From positions 1 through 6,532 of the forward strand of contig VGPB01000111.1 of assembly GCA_016875695.1 (NCBI GenBank): DNA of 6,532 bases, given 5' to 3'. Positions 1 to 5,065 of this stretch are shown here, piece after piece; the first letter of the stretch is position 1, and each line of letters starts with the position of its first letter. Position numbers and translations under genes: made by a program. This DNA is from Chloroflexota bacterium (GTDB lineage Bacteria > Chloroflexota > Dehalococcoidia > UBA2979). The notes under the pieces are model-generated. The model did not search any database. It saw nothing but the letters and a program-made list of their open reading frames with translations, and was not told the origin of the DNA.

Positions 1-61
1 CGAGTTCACGGCCGCCGCCTACAACCTCGCGCGCATGGCGAAGCTGGAGGTCGCCGCCTAG
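1..61 (+). CDS. Transposase, C-terminal end (partial, runs off left edge)
   Basis: The frame beginning at base 2 reads EFTAAAYNLARMAKLEVAA and stops at TAG 59-61. The segment FTAAAYNLARMAKL closely resembles the last helix of DDE transposases of the IS5/IS1182-like groups, where F-T-x-A-A-Y-N-L-x-R-x-x-x-L is typical. This comparison is from memory of the family. Only 19 residues are visible, so the catalytic DDE residues lie outside the window and the IS family cannot be fixed. If the call is right, the right end of the insertion sequence should lie shortly downstream. TTCAGCAGCTTGGTAA at 169-184 resembles the inverted-repeat ends of some such elements but is not proven. Confidence 0.6.
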   Translation, partial: EFTAAAYNLARMAKLEVAA

Positions 62-115
62 CCTCCGTGCGTCCGCGACCGTGCCGCAGAACCCCAACAA
101 CGCAACGTCACGACA

Positions 116-315
116 GCGATGGGTGGCGCGGCCCCTCGCCTCCGTGCTCTACCATGTGCCTGCGCTCCTTCAGCAGCTTGGTAATCGCATCGCGGCGTGC
201 GTCGACGCGACGATGTCCGGCTCCTTGTTCGCGGCGTGGAGGACCGGCACCTCCGGCCCGCTCCCTGAAGGCGGGGTGGCAACGCGGGCGCTGTTGCTGG
301 CCCGTGCGGCGCACC
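116..315 (+). promoter_or_regulatory. Probable T-box riboswitch leader of the aminotransferase gene
   Basis: GGGTGGCAACGCGG at 274-287 matches the conserved T-box core (GGGTGGNACCGCGG, where UGGN pairs with the tRNA acceptor end) with one clear deviation, A for C. Around it an antisequestrator-like fold can be drawn: GGG before the UGGCAAC bulge, GCG after it, and CGC-A-CCC at 309-315 as the 3' arm. Upstream, GCGATG 116-121 pairs with CATCGC 188-193 as a possible stem I base. TACCA 150-154 pairs with TGGTA 179-183 inside it. GGAGG 238-242 pairs with CCTCC 250-254 as a stem III-like hairpin. There is no U-tract, so control of translation is more likely than of termination. AUC at 184-186 is a tentative specifier (Ile). 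The canonical stem I motifs are not obvious, so the tRNA identity is unsure. Confidence 0.5.
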
Positions 316-332
316 CGTACGCTGGACGCCGC

Positions 333-1574
333 GTGACGACTCCCCAGCCCGCGCCGTGGTCCGACGCCGACATCCAGCGGCTGCTGGCGCCGGTCGCGCG
401 CGCGCTACCGCAGCCGACGTCGCTCTCGCCGCTGCCCTTCGACCTCAACGCGGGGGTGCCGGATGCGGCGAGCCTGCCCGCACAGGCGCTCGCCGAGGCG
501 GCGACGCGGGCGCTCGCCGCGGACCCGGCGGGCGCGCTCACCTACGGTGGCGCGCTCGGCTTCGAGCCGGTGCGCGCGTGGATCGCGGAGCGCCAGGCCG
601 AGAACACCGGGCTCGCGGTGACGGCCGCGAACGTGATGCTCACCTCGGGCAGCGCGCAGGCGATCGACAACATCGCAGCGACATTCCTCGCGGCGGGCGA
701 CATCGTGGTCATGGGCGCGCCGACGTATCCCGGCGCGATCCGCGCGTTCCGCGCGCGCGGGGCGCACATCGTGGACGTGCCGCAGGACGTGGACGGGCTG
801 GAGATGGTGGGGCTGGCGAGCGCGCTGGAGCACCAGCGCGCGATTGGTGCGCCGGCGAAGCTCATCTACGTGATCGCGAACTACGACAACCCGAGCGGGG
901 CGACGCTGCCGCTGCACCGGCGCCAAGAGCTGGCGTTGCTCGCCGCTCGCTACCGCGCGCTGGTCGTCGAGGACGACGCGTACACGGGCATCGACCTCAA
1001 CGGGCCGCCGCCGACGTCGCTCTTCCAGATCGCGGGGGGGCAGGGGATCATCCGCGTCGGGACGTTCTCGAAGACGATCGCGACGGGGCTGCGCGTCGGG
1101 TGGGTGGTGGCGGACGCGGCGATCGTGCGCGCGCTCGCGTTCATGCGCTTCGACAACGGCTCATCGTCGCTGGTGCAGCGGACGGTGCTCGAGTACCTGC
1201 GCAGCGGAGCGTACGAGCCGCACGTCGAGCAGCTGCGCGCGATCTACCGCGAGCGGCGCGACGTGGCGAGCGCGGCGGTGCGCGCGCACTGCGGGGAGCT
1301 CGTGCGCTTCGAGGTGCCGGCCGGTGGGTTCTTCCTGTGGCTGCAGCTCGCGGCGGAGCTGGAGGCGGAGCAGGTCGTGCGCGCGGCGCAAGAGCGGGGC
1401 GTCGCCGTGACGCCGGGGCGCGGGTACTTCGCGAACGGGGGCGGCGCGCGGCAGATCCGGCTCGTGTATTCGGCGCTGCCGCCGGAGCAGCTGCGTACGG
1501 CGATCGCGCTGTTCGGGGAGGCTGTGGCGAGCGTGGCGGGGCGCGCCTCGCATGCGGCGGCGCCGCCGCGCTGA
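333..1574 (+). CDS. PLP-dependent aminotransferase, class I/II fold (COG1167 type, no HTH domain)
   Basis: A 413-residue cytoplasmic aminotransferase of PLP fold type I. Residues 71-82 (YGGALGFEPVRA) form the usual N-terminal signature, NPSG at 186-189 binds the cofactor ring region, and EDDAY at 213-217 carries the Asp that contacts the pyridine nitrogen. Lys247 in GTFSKT is the Schiff-base lysine, Arg254 lies in GLRVGW, and Arg376 in RQIRL is the expected substrate-carboxylate arginine. The sequence looks most like the Aro8/LysN/MocR-catalytic-domain branch, whose members act on 2-aminoadipate, aromatic or branched-chain amino acids. The substrate cannot be read from sequence. The frame is open back to 81, but the translation before Val1 is unlike the family and covers the T-box-like leader, so the GTG at 333 is chosen. 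The ribosome site there is weak (GGA at 324-326). A T-box would tie expression to amino-acid starvation. Confidence 0.9.
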   Translation: MTTPQPAPWSDADIQRLLAPVARALPQPTSLSPLPFDLNAGVPDAASLPAQALAEAATRALAADPAGALTYGGALGFEPVRAWIAERQAENTGLAVTAANVMLTSGSAQAIDNIAATFLAAGDIVVMGAPTYPGAIRAFRARGAHIVDVPQDVDGLEMVGLASALEHQRAIGAPAKLIYVIANYDNPSGATLPLHRRQELALLAARYRALVVEDDAYTGIDLNGPPPTSLFQIAGGQGIIRVGTFSKTIATGLRVGWVVADAAIVRALAFMRFDNGSSSLVQRTVLEYLRSGAYEPHVEQLRAIYRERRDVASAAVRAHCGELVRFEVPAGGFFLWLQLAAELEAEQVVRAAQERGVAVTPGRGYFANGGGARQIRLVYSALPPEQLRTAIALFGEAVASVAGRASHAAAPPR

Positions 1575-1618
1575 GCTCCGGGAACTGCGGCCACGAGCGC
1601 GGCGTCTCACCTCCAGCA

Positions 1619-1657
1619 GCCCTCACCCCCGGCCCCTCTCCCCCAGGGGACGAGGGA
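1619..1657. repeat. REP-like intergenic palindromic repeat
   Basis: The gap between the aminotransferase and the next gene holds CCCTCACCCCCGGCCCC followed by a short inverted repeat: CCTC-tc-CCCC near 1635-1644 faces GGGG-ac-GAGG near 1647-1656. This pyrimidine-rich half (CCCTCACCCC...CCCTCTCCC) followed by a G-rich half is the form of a widespread intergenic repeat seen in many Chloroflexota and other GC-rich genomes (recalled, not searched). A second small hairpin, GAGGC-gtc-GCCTC at 1663-1675, follows. The run could act as a weak terminator for the aminotransferase transcript, though it has no T-tract. Confidence 0.5.
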
Positions 1658-1688
1658 AGCAGGAGGCGTCGCCTCGAGGGAGGGCGCG

Positions 1689-2387
1689 ATGCGCCACATC
1701 GCCCTAGCTGCGCTCGTTTCGCTGCTGGTGCTCGGCGCGGCGGGGCCGCGCGAGGCGGGGCGCAGACGCCGACGCCGACCTCGACGGCGCTTGTGGCGCC
1801 TCTCACGGGCACGATCATCAGCGGCAGCGTGCCGGCGGACGGCGGGTTCGGGCTGGTAGTGTTTGGCGGGGGGACGTACCAGCAGCTCGTCGTGGCGTCG
1901 CGCTGCGACGTCTCGCAGGTGGTCTTCTGGATCACGCGCGAGGGGCAGTTCCTGATCTTCGTGCCGGGATCGGCCGTCGGGGCGGTGAACGCGCCGTTCG
2001 TGGCGGCGCTGCCGAACGACTTCATCCCGTACGGCACGCCGCTGCTGGGCCGCTGCCAGCCGCGGCCCGGCGGGGGCCGCGTGCAGGGGGCGGTCACGCT
2101 CGGGCCGCTGTGCCCGGTAGTCACGCCGCTGCTCCCGTGCCCGGACCGGCCGTACCAGGCGACGCTGATGTTCCTCGACGGTAACAGGCGCGAGGTGGCG
2201 GGCACGGTGTCCGGCAGCGACGGCCGCTATCGCATCGCGCTGCCCGCCGGTGCGTACACGCTCGTGCCGCTGAGCCCGCCGGGCGCGGTCCTGCCGCGCG
2301 CGGGCTCGGTCAACGTGCTCGTGCCGCCTGACCGCTACACCACGGTGGACATCACGTACGACACGGGCAATCCGCACGGCGCAGTGA
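1689..2387 (+). CDS. Secreted two-domain protein of unknown function, reading frame interrupted
   Basis: GGGAGGG at 1678-1684 sits five bases before ATG 1689. The first 19 codons encode a signal peptide (MRHIALAALVSLLVLGAAG). The mature sequence continues in another frame from 1745 (AARGGAQTPTPTS...), so one G appears to be missing from the G-run at 1742-1745. Domain one (about 1800-2055) contains GGFGLVVFGGGT and ends in LLGRC. Domain two contains GPLCPVV and CPDRPYQATLMFLDG, then an SDGRY...LPAGAYTLVP stretch like a carboxypeptidase-regulatory beta-sandwich. There are two cysteine pairs. The frame runs open to 2476, overlapping the convergent gene. Removing one A of the AA at 2369-2370 would instead end it DTGIRTAQ at TGA 2385-2387, the ending I recall for this family. 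That end is inference. The protein is exported, with no catalytic motif seen. Similar proteins are common in Chloroflexota. Confidence 0.65.
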
Positions 2388-2413
2388 GGGTCCTGCCGGG
2401 GCAGGGCGCGCGA

Positions 2414-2441
2414 GCGAGCGCGCTCAGGCGAGCGCGCTCGC
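2414..2441. terminator. Perfect 12-bp hairpin between convergent genes
   Basis: Bases 2414-2425 pair without mismatch to 2430-2441 around a four-base loop (AGGC). Each arm contains the self-complementary decamer GAGCGCGCTC (2416-2425 and 2430-2439), so it is also a direct repeat. It spans the stop codon of the leftward MFS gene and lies just beyond the inferred end of the secreted-protein gene. No T-tract follows on either strand, so bidirectional termination or transcript-end protection is inferred from position and stem strength only. Confidence 0.55.
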
Positions 2442-3752
2442 GTCGTTGCGCAGCGCACGCAGCTCGCGCTCGGTGAGGGTGACCACGGCGACGACGGCCG
2501 CCATGAGCGCCGCACCGGAGAGGAGCGCGACGCGCACGCTCGAGAGCTCGGCGACCTCGCCGCCGAGCAGGCCGCCGAGCATAGCCATCGAGAACGTGAT
2601 GCTGTGGATGCCCATCACCCGCCCGCGCACCGCGTCGGGGACGCGGAGCTGGAGCGCAGTCATCGAGACGATGAGGAAGACGGCGTTGCAGATCGAAGCG
2701 AGCAGGAGCAGCACAAGCGCGAGCTCGTAGCGCGGGGCGAGCGCGAAAGCGCAGATCAGGAGCTCGGCGGCGAAGAGCGCGCCGAGCAGCAGCCGGCCCT
2801 GGTGCCGGAAGCGCTGCAGGCGCAACGTGATGGCAGTGCCGGTGACCGCGCCGACGCCGATCATCGTGAGCAGCGTGCCGAAGCCGCTCGCACCGCGGTC
2901 GAACGCCTTGGCGACGAGCGGCATCAGCTGGAAGTACTGCAGCCCGAAGAACATGTGCGAGTACGACAGCAGGATGAGCAGCGTGAACAAGCGGTGCGCG
3001 GCGATGAAGCGCACGCCGCCGACGAGGTCGGCGAGCACGTCGCGGCCGCGCTCGGGGCGTGTCTCGGCGACGCGCAGCGTGAGCAGCACGGGCAGCATGA
3101 GCGCGAAGCCGACCGCGCCGAGCGCGAACACGACCTGCGTCCCCGCGAGCGAGACGAGCAGCCCGCCGACCATCGGCGCGACGATACGCGTGCCCTGCCA
3201 CATGATGGCGTTAAGCGCGACGGCGCTCTGGATGAAGCGCCGCTCGATAAGGTCCGGGAAAAACGCGTTCCGCGCCGGGCTGTCGATGCCAAAGATCACG
3301 CCCATCAGCGCCGCGACGACGATCACGTGCCAGATCTCCACCGTGTTCGTTACGTCAAGTATCGTCAGCGCGAGCAGCAGGGCGGCCGAGCATAACGAGG
3401 TAACCGCCATGACCACGCGGCGGTTCACCCGGTCTGCGAGGACGCCGCCCAACAGGTTCACCAGGATCGTGGGCGCTGCGGTGGCGGCGCCAAGGGTGCC
3501 GAGCACCCGCGGCGAACCCCCCAACTCGTCGACGATGAGCCAGCCCTCCCCGAGCGCGGCGAGCTGGATCGCGGCGACAGTGGCGAGCGAGCCGAGCCAG
3601 TAGCGACGGTAGCGGGGCACGGTGAGCGCGCCCAAGGCCCCCGCCGGCTCGAGGTCCGGCGGGGCGGCGACGGGCGTCGCGGGCGACGCGCCGGCCGGCG
3701 GACGCTCGAGCTCAGGGCCAGCGAGCGGGGACTCCGAGGCGCGTGGCTGCAT
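2424..3752 (-). CDS. MFS transporter, DHA3 / MFS_3 (EntS-like exporter)
   Basis: A 442-residue major facilitator protein in the inner membrane with about 12 predicted hydrophobic helices. The core begins at RYRRYWLGSLA (residues 47-57). The loop 2-3 signature GGVLADRVNRR is at 102-112, and GIDSPARNAFFPDL near 155-168 is characteristic of the MFS_3 / enterobactin-exporter-like group (G-x-D-x-P-A-R-x-A-F-x-P-x-L). Family members export drugs, siderophores or unknown small molecules by proton antiport. The substrate is not predictable here. ATG 3752 is preferred because the preceding codons look non-family and TATCCT lies seven bases before it, which would fit a leaderless start. Alternatives are GTG near 3767 (preceded by GAGGG) and ATG 3818 (464 residues, GAGG upstream). 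The N-terminal 46 residues are Pro/Ala-rich and probably disordered. It is monocistronic and convergent with the secreted-protein gene. Confidence 0.88.
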   Translation of the reverse strand: MQPRASESPLAGPELERPPAGASPATPVAAPPDLEPAGALGALTVPRYRRYWLGSLATVAAIQLAALGEGWLIVDELGGSPRVLGTLGAATAAPTILVNLLGGVLADRVNRRVVMAVTSLCSAALLLALTILDVTNTVEIWHVIVVAALMGVIFGIDSPARNAFFPDLIERRFIQSAVALNAIMWQGTRIVAPMVGGLLVSLAGTQVVFALGAVGFALMLPVLLTLRVAETRPERGRDVLADLVGGVRFIAAHRLFTLLILLSYSHMFFGLQYFQLMPLVAKAFDRGASGFGTLLTMIGVGAVTGTAITLRLQRFRHQGRLLLGALFAAELLICAFALAPRYELALVLLLLASICNAVFLIVSMTALQLRVPDAVRGRVMGIHSITFSMAMLGGLLGGEVAELSSVRVALLSGAALMAAVVAVVTLTERELRALRNDASALA

Positions 3753-3945
3753 CGAGGCAGGATACACCGTGCCCTCGCGCGTCACGGCGCAGGCGTCGAG
3801 GTCGCCGCGCGCGGACATCAGGGGGAACCTCGCCCGCGCCGGCTGTAAGGACCGCCGGTTACCCGCTTCTGATCCACCAGTAAGCGTGCAGAGCAGTCAC
3901 GAAGAGAGCAGGGATGGCCGTGGGGGCGCGGGCACGAGGCCTGCG

Positions 3946-4191
3946 GTGCTGCATCCGCGTGAGCGGCTGGTGGAGGAGATTCGCGACGGGGTCATGCAGG
4001 ACTTGGTCGCGGTCGACATCCTGGTCGACTTGCTGCGCGCGCGGCTCGCCCTCGAGCAGGTCGACGTCGACGCGGTCGTTCACGACGTGCTGGTCGATAT
4101 CTCAGTGACGCTGTACGACGACGTCGAGGACCTGCGCGCTGCTGCAGGAGCTGGACGCGGCGTAGCGATACGCCGCGGCGAAGCGGTCTGA
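3946..4191 (+). CDS. Small protein resembling a histidine-kinase dimerization helix pair (HisKA_3-like), no ATPase domain
   Basis: From GTG 3946 (GAGG seven bases upstream) the protein is 81 residues. Residues 6-34, containing ERLVEEIRDGVMQDLVAV, resemble the HisKA_3 dimerization helix (R-E-R-I-A-R-E-L-H-D-G-V-x-Q-D-L), but the phosphoacceptor His is replaced by Arg13 (IRDG instead of LHDG). A second amphipathic helix follows (VVHDVLVDISVTLYDDVEDL). No ATP-binding domain follows. A further GTG at 3886 would add 20 residues. The C-terminus changes character after DLR at 4135. In the next frame the sequence reads LLQELDAA and stops at TAG 4163-4165, which looks more natural, so a one-base frame break near 4135-4139 is possible. 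It could be a dimerization or decoy partner, or a remnant. A strong terminator begins at the base after the stop. Confidence 0.5.
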   Translation: MLHPRERLVEEIRDGVMQDLVAVDILVDLLRARLALEQVDVDAVVHDVLVDISVTLYDDVEDLRAAAGAGRGVAIRRGEAV

Positions 4192-4235
4192 GCCGCCGAC
4201 GGAACCCGCCACTGTCGGCGGCATTCCTTTTCTTC
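4192..4235 (+). terminator. Intrinsic terminator after the HisKA_3-like small gene
   Basis: GCCGCCGAC 4192-4200 pairs perfectly with GTCGGCGGC 4214-4222 (9 bp, 13-base loop) and is followed by the T-rich tail ATTCCTTTTCTTC. It starts immediately after the TGA at 4189-4191. This is the only classical rho-independent terminator in the window and argues that the small + strand gene upstream is, or recently was, a transcribed unit. Confidence 0.8.
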
Positions 4236-4400
4236 ACCGGCTAGGCACGGGGAGAATGACGACGGCCCTTCGGGTCGGAGGACCCGCCCACCCACCCTCC
4301 TGTTGGGGCTTCGCCCCGAAACCCGTACCGGAACTCGGAAGGGGCTGCTCCCCGCCGGGCAATCGCTCAGGTCAGACACTGCCGACCGGCAGCACGAGTG
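4236..4400. other. Non-coding stretch with several short hairpins
   Basis: No plausible coding frame is seen here on either strand. The sequence is rich in small stems: GGGTC-ggag-GACCC at 4272-4285, GGGGC-ttc-GCCCC at 4305-4317, GGGG-ctgct-CCCC within about 4336-4350, and CTGCC-gacc-GGCAG near 4378-4392. These could be the 5' part of a structured leader that continues into 4401-4496, or simple GC-rich intergenic DNA. I do not recognise an RNA family here. Confidence 0.4.
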
Positions 4401-4470
4401 CGTGCCAAAGGCAAAGCCCTCCGCGCGGCAGGAGCTACGGGTGGCTCAGCTGAGCCAGGACGGAGCCACC
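4401..4470 (+). ncRNA. Structured RNA candidate with partial resemblance to the c-di-GMP-I (GEMM) riboswitch
   Basis: AAAGGCAAAGCC (4407-4418) is followed by a hairpin CTCC/GGAG (4419-4422 with 4431-4434), then CTACGGGT (4435-4442), then a second hairpin and a CGGAGCCACCG end. This order parallels the c-di-GMP-I aptamer (GGCAAACC, stem P1b, GACGCAAAGCYACGGG, second stem, GGGTTGCCG), but the conserved ACGCAAA segment before the CYACGGG part is absent. Within it TGGCTCAGCTGAGCCA (4442-4457) is a perfect 16-base palindrome, and GGTGGCTC (4440-4447) can alternatively pair with GAGCCACC (4463-4470). The two folds exclude each other, as in a switch. It is either a decayed riboswitch, a variant, or a chance resemblance. 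Confidence 0.25.
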
Positions 4471-4496
4471 GTGCCTGCGCGATGATACGCAGGCGC
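4471..4496. other. Stable hairpin following the structured RNA candidate
   Basis: GTGCCTGCG 4471-4479 pairs with CGCAGGCGC 4488-4496 (nine pairs, one of them G-U) around an eight-base loop CGATGATA. It lies directly after the alternative stem ending at 4470, where the expression platform of a riboswitch would be. No T-tract follows, so it is not a classical terminator. Confidence 0.5.
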
Positions 4497-4551
4497 TGCC
4501 TTGCAACTCGAGAGGCGCGTCGCGCGCGACGCGCAAGCGAAGCCGGCGGAA

Positions 4552-4815
4552 CTAGCGCGGGGCGGTCAGGGCGCGGGGCGACTCTCCGTCGCCGAGGCCT
4601 TCGGAGAGGCAGCGGCCGGCGTACATCTGCGCCAGGCACGCCGTTCAGTCAGCGCAATCGTCGACGTGACGCTGGAGCATGATGCGAGCGGCGCGGCTGA
4701 ACTCGCGATCGACAAACGCGGAGAGCTGCAGCGGGCCGACGTTGCAGGCCGGGACGGCTGCCTCGACACGGGAGAACTGGCGGCGGAAGTGCTCGCGGGC
4801 GCGGAAGACGCGCAC
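4552..4815 (-). pseudogene. zf-HC2-like (anti-sigma zinc finger) remnant with an in-frame TGA
   Basis: On the - strand the frame beginning at GTG 4815 reads VRVFRAREHFRRQFSRVE, then Cys (4746), then LQLSAFVDREFSRAARI and QRHVDDCAD before TGA 4647-4645. This matches the zf-HC2 pattern of anti-sigma factors (C...LSAxxDGEL...H-x3-C-x2-C): His 4668 and Cys 4656 are in register, and the TGA falls exactly at the second Cys of H-x3-C-x2-C. The same frame continues 30 more codons, TACLAQMYAGRC onward, to TAG 4554-4552. No transmembrane helix follows and no good ribosome site precedes the GTG. It is most likely a decayed or mis-sequenced fragment. A UGA-decoded product is a remote alternative. Confidence 0.4.
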
Positions 4816-4828
4816 CTCAGCAGCGTTT

Positions 4829-5065
4829 GCCGCGATCGACGCGCTGGCCGCGGGCGGCATCGGGCTGCTGCTGGTGATCATCGCGCGGGGCGGCTTCGGG
4901 ATAAGCGACGTAAAGCTGCTGGCGTACACGGGCGCGGCGGTGTCGCTCGCGGGCGGCGCGCTGGCGTTGGCGGTCGTCGTCGAGCGCGGGATGCATCGCG
5001 GGATGACGATGCCGTTCGAACCGGTGATCGCCGCGGGCTGCGCCTGGGCGCTACTCGTCGGTTGA
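4829..5065 (+). pseudogene. Prepilin peptidase (A24 family) C-terminal remnant
   Basis: The frame from 4829 to TGA 5065 reads AAIDALAAGGIGLLLVII, then GGFGISDVKLLAYTGAA, then a hydrophobic helix and MTMPFEPVIAAG. This corresponds to the C-terminal half of type IV prepilin peptidases: a hydrophobic helix, the GxGD-type catalytic motif (here GISD, Asp at 4907-4909), and the final P-F-x-P-x-x-x-x-G helix. The first catalytic Asp and the N-terminal half are absent, and the spacing between the GISDVK segment and the PFEP segment is shorter than I remember for the family, suggesting an internal deletion. Codons before 4829 do not resemble the family, and no start codon lies at the junction. Intact enzymes cleave leader peptides of pilins and pseudopilins at the membrane. 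The last 15 bases overlap the convergent flippase-like gene. Confidence 0.6.

Noticed and set aside
81..332. N-terminal extension of the aminotransferase to the GTG at 81
   Set aside because: The translated extension does not resemble the family and covers the T-box-like leader. The 413-residue form has normal family length.
356..1574. Long open frame on the + strand in a second frame through the aminotransferase region
   Set aside because: It is Arg/Gly/Ala-rich and lacks any domain pattern, a typical shadow of a GC-rich gene. Only its part after about 1745 carries real protein-like sequence.
2335..3395. Several long frames overlapping the MFS gene on both strands
   Set aside because: All are shadows: Arg/Ala-rich or Gln/Asp/Glu-rich without hydrophobic or domain structure, while the MFS frame has clear membrane helices and motifs.
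4320..4390. SRP (4.5S) RNA, suggested by CGGAAGG and GGTCAG
   Set aside because: The two motifs are in the wrong order and not in a long hairpin as SRP RNA requires.
4320..4400. Cobalamin riboswitch, suggested by GGGGCTGCTCCCCGCC and GGTCAGACACTGCC
   Set aside because: Only scattered consensus pieces are present and the central conserved section between them is missing, so the similarity is probably chance in GC-rich sequence.
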